From contig NZ_JAQFII010000001.1 in NCBI RefSeq assembly GCF_029504575.1, positions 1,574,501 to 1,638,500 on the forward strand: a stretch of DNA of 64,000 nucleotides, in the 5' to 3' direction. This document shows positions 8,416 to 18,024 of the stretch, piece after piece. The position numbers and the translations under genes are program-made. The notes below the pieces were generated by a model that saw only the letters and a list, made by a program, of their open reading frames with translations, was not told the DNA's origin and made no database searches. Source of the stretch: Streptomyces sp. SPB162. Its GTDB lineage: Bacteria; Actinomycetota; Actinomycetes; Streptomycetales; Streptomycetaceae. How positions within the stretch are numbered: position 1 is the first letter of the stretch; every line of letters starts with the position of its first letter.

Positions 8416-9429
8416 GTGACCGAAACCGCACGCCCCACCTCACGGGACGTGGCGCGGGCCGCGGGTGTGTCGCAGGCGACCGTCTCGCTGGTCCTGGGCG
8501 ACAAGTCACGCGGCCGGGTCTCCGAGCGCACGGCGGAAGCGGTCCGCGCGGCCGCCCTGGCCCTCGGCTACCGGCCGAACCTGGCCGCCCGCAACCTCCG
8601 CCTCGGCCGCACCCGGACCGCCCTGCTGGTCGTCCCGGCCCTGACCAACGAGTACTTCGCCCGCGTCTACACCGGCGCCGCCCGCGTCGCCGCCGAGCAC
8701 GGCTTCGGCGTCGTGCTCTACCCCTCCCCCGACGGCGTCGGCCCGGCCCGCGACCCCTTCGGCTCCGCCCGCGCGCCCCTCGACGGCGTCATCGCGTCCT
8801 CGATGGCCGCCGACGCGCTCGACGCCATCGGCGGCGGCGACCTCCCGCTCGTCATGCTCGACAGCGACCCCGCCGCGTCCGGCGCCGCCGCCACCGTCAA
8901 CTTCGACGTCGCCGACGGCATGCGCCAGGTGGCCCGCTGCCTGCTCGACCTCGGGCACCGCCGGTTCACCCACCTGGCCTCCGCCGTCGACACCTGGACC
9001 TTCCACGTCCGCGCCGAGACCCTGGCCACCACTCTTTCAGCGGCGAGCGGGGACACCGTCCTGCACACCGAGCGCTCCGCGCACAGCGTCGAGGACGCGC
9101 GGCTCGCCGCCGAACGCGCCCTTACCCGCCCCGGCCCCCGGCCCACCGCCCTGATCTGCGACGACGACATCCTCGCCGCGGGTGCCTGCAAGGCCGCCCG
9201 CCGCCTGGGCCTGCGGGTGCCCGCCGACGTCTCCGTAACCGGCTTCGACGATCTGGCCCTCGCCACCGCCGTCGAACCGGAACTCACCACCGTCCGTCTC
9301 CCCGCCGACGACATCGGCGGCCGGGGCATGGCAGCCCTCCTGGCCGTCCTGGACGGCCGGGAGGCCGACCGCACGGTGCTCCCGGTCGACCTCGTGGTGC
9401 GCGGCTCGACGGGACCACCGATGGCCTGA
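8416..9429 (+). CDS. LacI-family transcriptional regulator
   Basis: DNA-binding regulator with a sugar-binding-like effector domain, 337 residues. The N-terminal helix-turn-helix and hinge are clear: TSRDVARAAGVSQATVSLVL (residues 6-25), then VSERTAEAVRAAALALGYRPN. The periplasmic-binding-protein-like domain runs from about residue 60, with the family end motif GFDDLALATAVEPELTTVRLP. I chose GTG at 8416 because GGAAGG lies 9 nt upstream; the ATG at 8407 directly abuts that site. It probably controls itself and the divergent MFS gene through the 8339-8364 palindrome. Confidence 0.92.
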   Translation: MTETARPTSRDVARAAGVSQATVSLVLGDKSRGRVSERTAEAVRAAALALGYRPNLAARNLRLGRTRTALLVVPALTNEYFARVYTGAARVAAEHGFGVVLYPSPDGVGPARDPFGSARAPLDGVIASSMAADALDAIGGGDLPLVMLDSDPAASGAAATVNFDVADGMRQVARCLLDLGHRRFTHLASAVDTWTFHVRAETLATTLSAASGDTVLHTERSAHSVEDARLAAERALTRPGPRPTALICDDDILAAGACKAARRLGLRVPADVSVTGFDDLALATAVEPELTTVRLPADDIGGRGMAALLAVLDGREADRTVLPVDLVVRGSTGPPMA

Positions 9430-9445
9430 GCCAGGTGCCCGAACG

Positions 9446-9484
9446 CCGTACGCCCGCACCCCGGCGACGGGTGCGGGCGTACGG
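9446..9484. terminator. Bidirectional terminator between lacI-type gene and prcA
   Basis: Perfect 16-bp stem (9446-9461 and 9469-9484, arm CCGTACGCCCGCACCC) with a 7-nt loop between two convergent genes. Confidence 0.85.
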
Positions 9485-9509
9485 TACGCCGGAGGAGCCG
9501 GCCGCGGGC

Positions 9510-10259
9510 CTACTCCTCTTCCTCGTCCGAGGGGTCGTCCGTCTTCGTGGTGGCCGCGCTGTCCGCCTCCAGGAGGCGGGCCAGCTGACGGCCCAGGATC
9601 CGCTTGAACTTGCGCTGCTGAGGACGCGTCCGATCCAGCACCGCGACCTCCAACTGCTCGGCGGTGAGCGTGCGTTCCCCGCCGTTGCTGTCCCGGCCGA
9701 GGGACTCGGCCGCGAGTTTCAGCGCCTCCGCGAGCGTCATGCCGTCGCGGTGCCGCTGATCCAGATACGCGCCGATCGAGTCCGAGTTGCCGCCGACCGC
9801 CACCGCGCCGTGCTCATCGACGATCGAGCCGTCGTGCGGCAGCCGGTAGATCTGGTCGTCCTCGGCGGCCGCGCCGACCTCCGCGACGATCAACTCCACC
9901 TCGTACGGCTTCTCGCCGACGCTGGAGAAGATGGTGCCCAGCGTCTGGGCGTAGACGTTGGCCAGACCACGGGCCGTGACGTCCTCACGATCGTAGGTGT
10001 AGCCCCGCAGATCGGCGTAGCGCACGCCACCGATCCTGAGGTTCTCGAATTCGTTGTACTTGCCCACCGCCGCGAACGCGATCCGGTCATAAATCTCGCT
10101 GACCTTGTGCAGGGCGCGGGACGGGTTCTCGGCGACGAACACGATGCCGTCGGTGTACTGCAGCACGACGACGCTGCGGCCACGCGCGATGCCCTTGCGG
10201 GCGTACTCCGCACGGTCGGCCATGGCCTGCTGGGGTGAGACATAGAACGGCGTCGACAC
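9510..10259 (-). CDS. prcA: Proteasome alpha subunit
   Basis: Forms the outer, gating rings of the 20S core particle. The 249-residue protein begins with the alpha-type N-terminus [26 protein letters not shown], the gate helix and substrate-entry region. It continues with the Ntn-hydrolase fold typical of prcA ([30 protein letters not shown]) and an acidic C-terminus. There is no catalytic N-terminal threonine, as expected for alpha. GTG start with AGGGA upstream. It is the last gene of the arc-dop-pup-prcBA region, 64 bp after prcB. Confidence 0.97.
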   Translation of the reverse strand: MSTPFYVSPQQAMADRAEYARKGIARGRSVVVLQYTDGIVFVAENPSRALHKVSEIYDRIAFAAVGKYNEFENLRIGGVRYADLRGYTYDREDVTARGLANVYAQTLGTIFSSVGEKPYEVELIVAEVGAAAEDDQIYRLPHDGSIVDEHGAVAVGGNSDSIGAYLDQRHRDGMTLAEALKLAAESLGRDSNGGERTLTAEQLEVAVLDRTRPQQRKFKRILGRQLARLLEADSAATTKTDDPSDEEEE

Positions 10260-10323
10260 CGGCTATCCGTCCCTTTCTGTCAGTGGCGAGGGAAGTCTTC
10301 CGCTTTCCGGTCCTGCCGGACCG

Positions 10324-11169
10324 TCAGAGCAGCTCGGCCCGCGGGCCGTCGGGCTGCTCCAGCCGTCGCGCGTGGATGGCGCTGACGACCTCGGACGACT
10401 CGTCGTCGGTGAGCCTGCGGAAACCCTCGTCGGTGATGACCGTGACGATCGGGTAGATGCGCCGCGCCAGATCCGGGCCTCCGGTGGCCGAATCGTCGTC
10501 GGCGGCGTCGTACAGGGCCTGGACGACCAGCGTGACCGCCTGGCCCTCCGTCAGGTCCTTGCGGTACAGCTTCTTCATCGAACCCCGGGCGAAGACCGAA
10601 CCCGACCCGGTCGACGCGAAGCCGTGCTCCTCGGAGCGCCCGCCTGTCACGTCATAGGTGAAGATCCGGCCGCGTTCACGGTCCACGTCGTATCCGGCGA
10701 ACAGCGGGACGACGGCCAGCCCCTGGAGCGCCATGCCGAGGTTGCCGCGGATCATCGTGGAGAGCCGGTTCGCCTTGCCGTCCAGGGACAGCACCGCTCC
10801 CTCGATCTTCTCGTAGTGCTCCAGCTCGAGCTGGAACAGCCGCACCATCTCGACGGCGAGACCGGCGGTGCCGGCGATGCCGACGGCCGAGTACTCGTCG
10901 GCTGGGAAGACCTTCTCGATGTCCCGCTGCGCGATGATGTTGCCCATCGTCGCGCGCCGGTCACCGGCGAGGATCACCCCACCGGGAAATGTCGCGGCCA
11001 CGATGGTGGTGCCGTGCGGGATCTCGATGGCCCCCTGCAGCGGCGGCAGGCTCCGGTTGCGCGGCAGCAGGTCCGGCGAGTGCTCGCCGAGGAAGTCGAT
11101 GAACGAGGACGAGCCAGGCGTCAGGAAGGCAGCCGGTAGACGCCCTGTGCTACGAGTGTTGGCTTCCAC
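10324..11169 (-). CDS. prcB: Proteasome beta subunit (proteolytic)
   Basis: Catalytic subunit of the 20S core. The 281-residue precursor has a propeptide of about 53 residues. Cleavage in [14 protein letters not shown] exposes Thr54 as the catalytic nucleophile. Further active-site elements are the Asp/Lys region GDRRATMGN (Lys is replaced by Arg at the visible motif, as in other actinobacterial PrcB) and GTAGLAVEM. The GTG start has GGAAGG immediately upstream. Its first 49 bp overlap the end of the endonuclease VII-like gene in another frame, so translation may be coupled. Confidence 0.97.
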   Translation of the reverse strand: MEANTRSTGRLPAAFLTPGSSSFIDFLGEHSPDLLPRNRSLPPLQGAIEIPHGTTIVAATFPGGVILAGDRRATMGNIIAQRDIEKVFPADEYSAVGIAGTAGLAVEMVRLFQLELEHYEKIEGAVLSLDGKANRLSTMIRGNLGMALQGLAVVPLFAGYDVDRERGRIFTYDVTGGRSEEHGFASTGSGSVFARGSMKKLYRKDLTEGQAVTLVVQALYDAADDDSATGGPDLARRIYPIVTVITDEGFRRLTDDESSEVVSAIHARRLEQPDGPRAELL

Positions 11170-11711
11170 ACGTTTCCTTCCAGATATGCGACGGCCCGAC
11201 GCCTTGCATCGGGATCATCTCTCAGCTTGCCGAGTGCCGAATTGCAGTTGAAGCACAGTACGCCTCGGACCCTACCCGTCTCGTGGCAGTGATCCACATG
11301 TTCCGCCGAAGCGGCCGGACAGATCGGGCACCGGCCCACCTGAGAGGCGATCAGCTCGTCACGCTCGGCCATGGTGATGCCGTACTTCCGCTTGACGTAG
11401 CTCTCACGGTTACGGCCGGCGCGACAAGGCCCGCAGTGGCTGGACCAGCCATCAGCCGAAGCGCGGTTGCGTTCCCCATCCGCAAACGGCTTGATCGTTT
11501 CGCATTGCGGGCACCTCTTGGAGCCTTCCGGCACTGCGAACTTCGGCCGGACCGCAGGGCCTTTGGCTTCCTGACGCTGCCGGTAGTACTCAGCTGAGCA
11601 GTGTCGGCAGTACGCCTGGAGACCATCCTCCGTCGATCGATTGCCCGCGAAGGCGTCGTGCGGCAGTGTCCTTTTACACCGAGAGCATCGCTTTGAGCTC
11701 GCTCCGTTCAT
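11121..11711 (-). CDS. Endonuclease VII-like HNH protein in the proteasome operon
   Basis: A 196-residue protein with three Cys-rich parts: CSRCKR...YCRHC (residues 9-38), [10 protein letters not shown]...HCGPC (67-95), and a C-terminal CPIC...[24 protein letters not shown] (131-163). The last is the recombination endonuclease VII signature (a His-Me finger nuclease with DHCH and structural zinc cysteines). The first two look like zinc-binding repeats that could contact DNA or protein. It starts 9 bp after pup and overlaps prcB by 49 bp, so it is embedded in the pup-prcBA transcript. The role there is unknown. The fold family is fairly sure; nuclease activity is inferred. Confidence 0.85.
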   Translation of the reverse strand: MNGASSKRCSRCKRTLPHDAFAGNRSTEDGLQAYCRHCSAEYYRQRQEAKGPAVRPKFAVPEGSKRCPQCETIKPFADGERNRASADGWSSHCGPCRAGRNRESYVKRKYGITMAERDELIASQVGRCPICPAASAEHVDHCHETGRVRGVLCFNCNSALGKLRDDPDARRRAVAYLEGNVWKPTLVAQGVYRLPS

Positions 11712-11720
11712 ATCCGTGGA

Positions 11721-11939
11721 CTACTGTCCACCCTTCTGAACGAAGGACCTCACGAAGTCCTCAGCATTGGCCTCGAGCACATCATCGATTTCGTCCAGGA
11801 TGTCGTCGACATCCTCGGAGAGCTTCTCGTGGCGCTCCTTGAGTTCGTCGGAGGTCTGCGCGTCCTGCGCTACCTCTTCGACTTCCTCTGTGGCGCGTGT
11901 CGCCTTCTGCTGTCCGCCGTCGGTGTCCTTCGTAGCCAT
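11721..11939 (-). CDS. pup: Prokaryotic ubiquitin-like protein Pup
   Basis: A 72-residue disordered tag. It is rich in Glu/Asp/Lys and predicted helical in the middle (ELKERHEKLSEDVDDILDEIDDVL), the part that binds the Arc/Mpa coiled coil. It ends in GGQ; Dop must deamidate the terminal Gln to Glu before PafA can ligate it. I chose ATG at 11939 (MATKDTDGGQQ), the conserved family start. The dop gene upstream and prcBA downstream give the standard Pup-proteasome order, here interrupted by an endonuclease-like gene. Confidence 0.97.
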   Translation of the reverse strand: MATKDTDGGQQKATRATEEVEEVAQDAQTSDELKERHEKLSEDVDDILDEIDDVLEANAEDFVRSFVQKGGQ

Positions 11940-11978
11940 GACGCTCACCCCGCTCGGTTGCGTTTCCTACTTGATCAG

Positions 11979-11984
11979 ACCCTA
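11979..11984 (-). promoter_or_regulatory. Candidate -10 box of pup
   Basis: TAGGGT on the minus strand, 40 bp before the pup start, in the 108-bp dop-pup gap. I could not find a convincing -35 element. If real, it would let pup-prcBA be transcribed apart from dop. Confidence 0.3.
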
Positions 11985-12047
11985 CAAGCCGGGTCCGACA
12001 TCGGCCCTGTTTCCGCTCACTTGCTTGATTCCCGGTTCTGGGCCATT

Positions 12048-13559
12048 TCAGCCGCCGGAAAGGATGCGGACCAGATCTTCCGCCGTACGACAGCGGTCGA
12101 GGAGCTCCTTGACGTGGTTCCGGGTGCCCCTCAGCGGCTCCAGGGTCGGAACCCGCTGCAGGGAGTCCCGGCCCGGCAGATCGAAGATGACCGAATCCCA
12201 GGAGGCGGCGGCGACGTCGTCGGCGTACTGCTCGAGGCAGCGGCCGCGGAAGTACGCGCGGGTGTCCTCCGGGGGCTTGGTCTCGGCGCGCTCGACCGCC
12301 GGCTCGTCCAGCAGCCGCTTCATGCGGCCGCGGGCCACCAGGCGGTTGTAGAGGCCCTTGTCGGGCCGTACGTCGGCGTACTGGAGGTCCACGAGGTGCA
12401 ACCGCGCGGCGTCCCACTCCAGGCCGTCGCGGCGCCGATAGCCCTCCAGCAGTTCCCGCTTGGCGACCCAGTCCAACTCGCCCGACAGGCTCATCGGGTC
12501 GTTCTCCAGCCGGTTCAGGACGTCCTCCCACCGGCTCAGGACATCCTTCGTCTGGTCGTCCGCGTCGACGCCGAAACGTTCCTCGACGTACTTGCGGGCC
12601 AGGTCGAAGTACTCCATCTGGAGTTGTACGGCGGTGAGGGTCCGCCCGCTGCGGAGCGTGACGAGGTGTTGCAGCGTGGGGTCGTGGCTGACCTGGTGCA
12701 GGGTGCGCACCGGCTGGTCCACGGCCAGGTCCACCTTGATGAAGCCGTCCTCGATCATCGACAGCACGAGTGCGGTGGTGCCGAGTTTGAGGTACGTGGA
12801 GATCTCGGAGAGGTTGGCGTCCCCGATGATGACGTGCAGACGGCGGTACTTCTCCGCGTCCGCGTGCGGCTCGTCGCGGGTGTTGATGATGGGGCGCTTC
12901 AGGGTGGTCTCGAGGCCGACCTCGACCTCGAAGTAGTCGGCGCGCTGGCTGAGCTGGAAGCCGTCCTCGTGGCCGTCCTGCCCGAGGCCGACGCGGCCGG
13001 CGCCGGTGACGACCTGGCGCGAGACGAAGAACGGCGTCAGGTGGCGCACGATGTCCGAGAAGGGGGTCTCCCGCTTCATCAGGTAGTTCTCGTGGGTGCC
13101 GTAGGACGCGCCCTTGTTGTCCGTGTTGTTCTTGTACAGGTGGATCGGCTGCGCGCCCGGGAGCTGCGCGGCCCTTTCGGCCGCCTCGGCCATGATGCGC
13201 TCGCCCGCCTTGTCCCACAGGACGGCGTCGAGCGGGTTGGTGACCTCGGGTGAGGAGTACTCCGGGTGGGCGTGGTCGACGTAGAGCCGTGCGCCGTTGG
13301 TGAGGATGACATTGGCCAAGCCGATGTCCTCGTCGGTGAGCTGGCTCGAGTCCGCCGTGTCGCGGGCGAGGTCGAAGCCCCGGGCGTCACGTAGCGGGTT
13401 CTCTTCCTCGAAGTCCCAGCGGGCGCGCCGCGCCCGGTGCATCGCCGCCGCGTAGGCGTTGACGATCTGGGACGAGGTGAGCATGGCATTGGCGTTCGGG
13501 TGGCCGGGAACGGAGATTCCGTACTCCGTTTCGATACCCATTACTCGCCGTACGGTCAT
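12048..13559 (-). CDS. dop: Pup deamidase/depupylase Dop
   Basis: Converts the C-terminal Gln of Pup to Glu and also removes Pup from substrates. It is a homologue of Paf[13 protein letters not shown] (residues 8-19) corresponds to the ENEYG motif of PafA, and Asp95 in [11 protein letters not shown] is the catalytic aspartate. Residues of about 40-80 ([26 protein letters not shown]) form the Dop-specific loop absent from PafA, which separates the two families. ATG at 13559 has AAGGAGGG upstream; 503 residues. It lies between arc and pup. Confidence 0.96.
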   Translation of the reverse strand: MTVRRVMGIETEYGISVPGHPNANAMLTSSQIVNAYAAAMHRARRARWDFEEENPLRDARGFDLARDTADSSQLTDEDIGLANVILTNGARLYVDHAHPEYSSPEVTNPLDAVLWDKAGERIMAEAAERAAQLPGAQPIHLYKNNTDNKGASYGTHENYLMKRETPFSDIVRHLTPFFVSRQVVTGAGRVGLGQDGHEDGFQLSQRADYFEVEVGLETTLKRPIINTRDEPHADAEKYRRLHVIIGDANLSEISTYLKLGTTALVLSMIEDGFIKVDLAVDQPVRTLHQVSHDPTLQHLVTLRSGRTLTAVQLQMEYFDLARKYVEERFGVDADDQTKDVLSRWEDVLNRLENDPMSLSGELDWVAKRELLEGYRRRDGLEWDAARLHLVDLQYADVRPDKGLYNRLVARGRMKRLLDEPAVERAETKPPEDTRAYFRGRCLEQYADDVAAASWDSVIFDLPGRDSLQRVPTLEPLRGTRNHVKELLDRCRTAEDLVRILSGG

Positions 13560-13752
13560 GCGGCCCTCCTTGCCCGGCGCCACCCCGTGCTGGGGCTGAC
13601 GCTCAAGTACCGCTGCGCATATGGCCCGAGCGCGACTGCTGTTCCCTGAGCCGCACTGCAGGGCGCGGTACGGAAGAGCCTAGAACGCGATGGCGGCGGT
13701 GGGGAGATCATTTCACTCATTGCTCCGGTCCTGGCCTACCTGTGGACAAACA

Positions 13753-13793
13753 CTCCGGCTGCGGGAACCCGGTCGGGGCGCCCGCAGCCGGAG
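13753..13793 (-). terminator. Terminator after arc
   Basis: 13-bp perfect stem (13753-13765 and 13781-13793, arm CTCCGGCTGCGGG) with a 15-nt loop, 8 bp past the arc stop. It suggests that arc can be terminated before dop. The remaining 190 bp up to dop would then hold a dop promoter that I cannot pinpoint. Confidence 0.65.
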
Positions 13794-13800
13794 GTCTGCT

Positions 13801-15567
13801 TTACAGGTACTGCCCGGTGTTGGCCACGGTGTCGATGGAGCGGCCGGTGTCCGCGCCCTGTTTTCCGGTGACGAGCGTGCGGATGAACACGATCCGCTCG
13901 CCCTTCTTGCCGGAGATGCGGGCCCAGTCGTCGGGGTTGGTGGTGTTGGGCAGGTCCTCGTTCTCCTTGAACTCGTCGACGCAGGCGGCGAGCAGGTGGG
14001 CGACGCGAAGACCGCGCTGGTCGTGGTCGAGGAAGGCCTTGATCGCCATCTTCTTGGCCCGGTCCACGATGTTCTGGATCATCGCTCCGGAGTTGAAGTC
14101 CTTGAAGTACAGGACCTCCTTGTCACCGTTGGCGTACGTGACCTCCAGGAAGCGGTTCTCCTCCGTTTCGGTGTACATCCGCTCGACGACGGCCTGGATC
14201 ATGGCCTCGACCGTGCCGGCCTTCGATCCGCCGTGCTCCGACAGGTCCTCGCTGTGGAGCGGGAGTGTCGGAACGAGGTACTTCGAGAAGATGTCCTTGG
14301 CCGCCTCGGCGTCCGGCCGCTCGATCTTGATCTTGACGTCCAGACGGCCGGGCCGCAGGATCGCCGGGTCGATCATGTCCTCGCGGTTGGAGGCGCCGAT
14401 GACGATGACGTTCTCCAGGCCCTCCACCCCGTCGATCTCGGCGAGCAGCTGGGGGACGATGGTGTTCTCCACGTCCGAGCTGACACCGGATCCGCGGGTG
14501 CGGAAGAGGGATTCCATCTCGTCGAAGAAGACGATGACGGGGGTGCCCTCGCTCGCCTTCTCCCTGGCTCGCTGGAAGACCAGGCGGATCTGACGCTCGG
14601 TCTCACCGACGTACTTGTTGAGCAGTTCGGGACCCTTGATGTTCAGGAAGTAGCTCTTCCCCTGTGGCTTCCCGGTGACTTCGGCGACCTTCTTGGCAAG
14701 GGAGTTGGCCACTGCCTTGGCGATGAGGGTCTTTCCGCAGCCGGGGGGGCCGTAGAGCAGCACGCCCTTGGGCGGGCGCAGCGAGTACTCCTTGAACAGA
14801 TCCGCGTGCAGGTAGGGGAGTTCGACCGCGTCCCGGATCTGCTCGATCTGACCGGCGAGGCCGCCGATCTGCTTGTAGTCGATGTCAGGGACCTCTTCGA
14901 GTACGAGGTCCTCGACCTCGCTCTTGGGGACCCTCTCGTACACGTAGCCGGAGCGGGGCTCCAGCAGGAGTGCGTCGCCTACGCGGAGAGCGCCGTCCAG
15001 GAGTGGCTCGGCGAGCCACACCACCCTCTCCTCGTCGGTGTGTCCGACCACCAGGGCTCGTTCGCCGTCCTCGAGGATCTCCTTGAGGGTGACGATGTCG
15101 CCGATGCGCTCGTACTTCATGGCCTCCACCACGTTGAGCGCTTCGTTGAGCATGAGTTCCTGACCTCGTCGGAGGTCTTCCTGGTCGACGGAGGGGCTGA
15201 CGTTCACCCGCAGCTTTCGGCCGCCGGTGAAGATGTCCGCCGTTCCGTCCTCGTTCGCCTGCAGAAAGACGCCGAAACCGGCAGGAGGCTGCGCGAGCCT
15301 GTCCACTTCTTCCTTGAGGGCCACGATCTGGTCGCGGGCCTCGCGGAGAGTGTTCGCGAACCGCTCGTTCTGAGCGGACACGCCTGCCAGATTGGTCTGC
15401 AGCTCGACGATCCGCTCTTCGAGAATCCTCGTGTGACGCGGAGAGTCGGCGAGCTTACGTCGCAGGACGGCGATTTCCTGCTCAAGAAAGGCGACCTGGC
15501 TCGCGGTGTCTTCTGAACCACGAGCGGGTCGGCCGCCACGGGTGATGTCGTCGTCGTGGGCCGCCAC
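13801..15567 (-). CDS. arc: Proteasome-associated AAA ATPase (Arc/Mpa)
   Basis: Hexameric unfoldase that captures pupylated proteins and threads them into the 20S proteasome. 588 residues from GTG at 15567, with a strong GGAGGAGGTGAGG site. Parts in order: N-terminal coiled coil (about 22-92) that binds Pup; tandem OB folds (about 98-230); AAA domain with Walker A GPPGCGKT (273-280) and Walker B VIVFFDE (Asp349/Glu350). The C-terminus is GQYL, the tail with a penultimate Tyr that docks on the alpha ring and opens the gate. It is divergent from the ferredoxin gene. Confidence 0.97.
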   Translation of the reverse strand: MAAHDDDITRGGRPARGSEDTASQVAFLEQEIAVLRRKLADSPRHTRILEERIVELQTNLAGVSAQNERFANTLREARDQIVALKEEVDRLAQPPAGFGVFLQANEDGTADIFTGGRKLRVNVSPSVDQEDLRRGQELMLNEALNVVEAMKYERIGDIVTLKEILEDGERALVVGHTDEERVVWLAEPLLDGALRVGDALLLEPRSGYVYERVPKSEVEDLVLEEVPDIDYKQIGGLAGQIEQIRDAVELPYLHADLFKEYSLRPPKGVLLYGPPGCGKTLIAKAVANSLAKKVAEVTGKPQGKSYFLNIKGPELLNKYVGETERQIRLVFQRAREKASEGTPVIVFFDEMESLFRTRGSGVSSDVENTIVPQLLAEIDGVEGLENVIVIGASNREDMIDPAILRPGRLDVKIKIERPDAEAAKDIFSKYLVPTLPLHSEDLSEHGGSKAGTVEAMIQAVVERMYTETEENRFLEVTYANGDKEVLYFKDFNSGAMIQNIVDRAKKMAIKAFLDHDQRGLRVAHLLAACVDEFKENEDLPNTTNPDDWARISGKKGERIVFIRTLVTGKQGADTGRSIDTVANTGQYL

Positions 15568-15605
15568 GGTCCTCACCTCCTCCAAGGGGAGCTGGACGTT
15601 TCCAG

Positions 15606-15637
15606 ACCCTACCTGGGCCGGTGGGGGTTGAAACCCC
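15606..15637 (-). promoter_or_regulatory. Candidate arc promoter with inverted repeat
   Basis: TAGGGT (revcomp of 15606-15611) lies 39 bp before the arc start. The inverted repeat GGGGTT-GA-AACCCC (15624-15637) lies where the -35 box should be and may be a regulator site. A small hairpin CTGGA-cgtt-TCCAG (15592-15605) falls in the presumed leader. Confidence 0.35.
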
Positions 15638-15820
15638 TAGATCACAAAGACGGTCGGGGTGTGTCCGATCTTCACCCTTGCGTACGTCCTCACGCCAGGG
15701 GTGATACCCACGGATCAACATCGGAAAGCGGCCGGTTGTATCGTCGGTTCGGTCAACACCCGTCAGGGACTGTTGCGGTCCGTGCGCGGGCCGATCCATG
15801 AACGGCAGGCGAGGTACCCC

Positions 15821-16120
15821 GTGAGTGACGTGTCCGAGGCCGGCGCGCAGGAGCTGGAAGTCTGGATCGACCAGGACTTGTGCACCGGCGACGGGATCTG
15901 TGTGCAGTACGCGCCGGAGGTGTTCGAGCTCGACATCGACGGGCTGGCGTACGTCAAGGGCCACGACGACGAGCTACGGCAGGCCCCGGGCGCCACGGCC
16001 CCGGTGCCGCTGACGATGCTCACCGATGTGGTGGATTCGGCCAAGGAGTGCCCCGGCGACTGCATCCACGTCCGCCGCGTCGCCGACCGGGTCGAGGTGT
16101 TCGGCCCGGACGCCGCCTGA
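15821..16120 (+). CDS. Ferredoxin (Fer4_13-like)
   Basis: Small electron carrier of 99 residues from GTG 15821, which has GGCGAGGT upstream. The cluster ligands are visible: CTGDGIC (Cys-x5-Cys, near residues 20-26) followed by APEVFELD, and the second half CPGDC near residue 80 followed by IHV. This is the pattern of actinobacterial [3Fe-4S]/[4Fe-4S] ferredoxins that serve P450s or other oxidoreductases. No P450 is in the window, so the partner is unknown. The gene is divergent from arc. Confidence 0.88.
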   Translation: MSDVSEAGAQELEVWIDQDLCTGDGICVQYAPEVFELDIDGLAYVKGHDDELRQAPGATAPVPLTMLTDVVDSAKECPGDCIHVRRVADRVEVFGPDAA

Positions 16121-16121
16121 C

Positions 16122-16170
16122 GGCACCGGCCGGAAGGGCCGGGGACGCCGGGTTCCGGGGGGCCGGTGCC
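16122..16170. terminator. Bidirectional terminator
   Basis: GGCACCGGCC (16122-16131) pairs with GGCCGGTGCC (16161-16170); GGAA/TTCC inside extends the stem. It lies between the convergent ferredoxin gene and the secreted-protein gene. Confidence 0.65.
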
Positions 16171-16173
16171 GGC

Positions 16174-16746
16174 TCAGACGCTGTTCGCGAGCGCGCCCGG
16201 GGTGGCGTAGTACCGCCCGGACCGCCATTGCCAGGTGTACGCGCGCTTCTGGTCCGGGCAGCAGCGCGGGGTGGTGTCGCTGGAGTACCCGAGGACGGTC
16301 GCCCGGATGGTGCGTCCCTGGAGTCCGAAGCCGATGATGCCGCGCTCCTCCGCCGGGTCGACCAGGGTGGCCACGACGCGCGGCGGGCTGCCGGGGGCCG
16401 CGCCGGCCGCCAGCACGTAGACGCCGGTGGGCGGGGTGCCCGCCTCGGCCGGGCAGTGCACGACGGCGACCGTCTCGGGCCGGCCGTCCTGGTCCAGGTC
16501 GCCTGAGGCGCGGCTGACGACCACCACGGGGGCTCCCGCGCAGTCGAGCGGGTACGGGGCCGTGCTGGGGTCCGGGGCGAGTCCTGCGGGCGCCTCCGAG
16601 GCGCGCGAGGAGGTGTCGGGGGAAGCGTCGGCGGGCTGGACGAGGGCCCCGGCGCCGATGACCGCGCCGAGCAGCGCGGCGGTGGAGATCCAGTGCGCCG
16701 GGCGGGCGCGGGTGTGCGGATGGGCCGGTCCTGCGGAGGGCTGCAC
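16174..16746 (-). CDS. Secreted or membrane-anchored hypothetical protein
   Basis: 190 residues from GTG 16746 (AGGAG 8 nt upstream). An N-terminal cytoplasmic stretch rich in Pro/His/Arg is followed by the hydrophobic segment STAALLGAVIGAGALVQPADA, a signal peptide or anchor. The exported part contains LDQDGRPETVAVVHC, which resembles a single Asp-rich FG-GAP or EF-hand-like loop, and four cysteines (DCAGAP, VVHC, PRCC) that may form disulfides. Such proteins occur widely beside trmI in Streptomyces. Function unknown. Confidence 0.75.
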   Translation of the reverse strand: MQPSAGPAHPHTRARPAHWISTAALLGAVIGAGALVQPADASPDTSSRASEAPAGLAPDPSTAPYPLDCAGAPVVVVSRASGDLDQDGRPETVAVVHCPAEAGTPPTGVYVLAAGAAPGSPPRVVATLVDPAEERGIIGFGLQGRTIRATVLGYSSDTTPRCCPDQKRAYTWQWRSGRYYATPGALANSV

Positions 16747-16855
16747 TCGCCTGGCTCCTGGGGAGTTCGTTCGAGGGGGTGGCCAGCATGGTGCCACACG
16801 TCACACTCCGGTGGAACCGCGGGTGCGGAGGGGATGCCGGCGCGGCGCGAACGCG

Positions 16856-16906
16856 GGAGGCGCCGGTGCCGGAAACCCTCGCGGGGGTTCCGGCACCGGC
16901 GCCTCC
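16856..16906 (-). terminator. Terminator after trmI
   Basis: Perfect 19-bp arms (16856-16874 and 16888-16906) around a 13-nt loop, 28 bp past the trmI stop. Confidence 0.85.
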
Positions 16907-16933
16907 GGTGCTCTGGGCGGGGCGTGGCCGGTA

Positions 16934-17941
16934 CTACTCGGCGGGCGCCTCGGGGGCGGCCGGCGCGTCGACGGCCGGCGCGACGACGGCGGGAGCCTCG
17001 ACGGCGGGTGCCTCGACGGCCGCGGGTGCGTCGGCGGACGCGCGCTTGCTCCCGCTCTCGCTGCCGGGGCCGGTGTAGTCCTCGCCGTACGAACCCTTGG
17101 AGGGGCGGCGGCGGCGCATCGGCGGCTCGACACCGTCGGCGAGCCGGCGGGCGGTGAGCAGGAAGCCGGTGTGCCCGATCATGCGGTGGTCGGGACGTAC
17201 CGCGAGACCCTCGACGTGCCAGTTGCGGACCATGGTCTCCCAGGCCGCGGGCTCGTTGAACGTGCCGTGCTCACGGATGGACTCGACGGTGCGGGCCATC
17301 TGCGTGGTGGTGGCGACGTAGCAGCACAGGATGCCGCCCGGGACGAGCGCCTTGGAGACGGCGTCGAGGCATTCCCACGGGGCGAGCATGTCCAGGATGA
17401 CGCGGTCGACGTCGGCGTCGGACAGGTTGTCCTGGAGGTCGCCGACGGTCAGCTGCCAGGCGGGGTGTTCTCCGCCGAAGTAGCGCTGGACGTTCTGGGT
17501 GGCGATCTCCGCGAAGTCGGCACGGCGCTCGTAGGAGTGCAGCATGCCCTGGTCGCCGACGGCGCGCAGCAGGAAGGTGCTGAGCGATCCCGACCCGACT
17601 CCCGCTTCGACGACCCGGGCGCCGGGGAAGATGTCGGCCATCGACAGGATCTGCCCCGCGTCCTTGGGGTAGACCACTGCGGCACCGCGTGGCATGGACA
17701 GGACATAGTCGGGGAGCAGGGGGCGCAGCGCAAGGTAGGCGACGTTCCCCGTGGTACGGACAACACTTCCTTCGGGACTACCGATCAACTCGTCGTGCTG
17801 GAAAGCGCCCTTGTGGGTGTGGAACTGCTTTCCGGCTTCGAGCGTGAACGTGTAGTGGCGTCCCTTGGGGTCGGTGAGCTGGACCTGGTCCCCGACTTGG
17901 AATGGGCCGCGACGGCGGGCGGCACCGGTCGGTTCGGACAT
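16934..17941 (-). CDS. trmI: tRNA (adenine-58-N1)-methyltransferase TrmI
   Basis: Methylates A58 in the T-loop of tRNA using S-adenosylmethionine, as a homotetramer. In the 335-residue protein the N-terminal beta domain (residues 10-80) leads to the Rossmann methyltransferase with SAM motif VVEAGVGSGSLS (about 108-119) and the catalytic region LDMLAPWE (about 182-189). The ATG follows TAGGCT by 6 nt, so the mRNA may be leaderless. After residue about 290 comes a low-complexity tail built from APAVEAPAV-type repeats, absent from the enzyme core and probably disordered. In actinobacteria trmI often neighbours the proteasome genes, as here. Confidence 0.95.
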   Translation of the reverse strand: MSEPTGAARRRGPFQVGDQVQLTDPKGRHYTFTLEAGKQFHTHKGAFQHDELIGSPEGSVVRTTGNVAYLALRPLLPDYVLSMPRGAAVVYPKDAGQILSMADIFPGARVVEAGVGSGSLSTFLLRAVGDQGMLHSYERRADFAEIATQNVQRYFGGEHPAWQLTVGDLQDNLSDADVDRVILDMLAPWECLDAVSKALVPGGILCCYVATTTQMARTVESIREHGTFNEPAAWETMVRNWHVEGLAVRPDHRMIGHTGFLLTARRLADGVEPPMRRRRPSKGSYGEDYTGPGSESGSKRASADAPAAVEAPAVEAPAVVAPAVDAPAAPEAPAE

Positions 17942-17947
17942 GCCGAC

Positions 17948-17953
17948 AGCCTA
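17948..17953 (-). promoter_or_regulatory. Candidate leaderless -10 box of trmI
   Basis: TAGGCT on the minus strand, 6 nt before the trmI ATG; no ribosome-binding site is visible. Confidence 0.5.
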
Positions 17954-18024
17954 GCTGGCTTTTTTGGGGCTCGGTTCGCCGCCGGGGGTTCCGGGCCGGC
18001 GCTGCAGACCTCTGGGGTTGCTGC

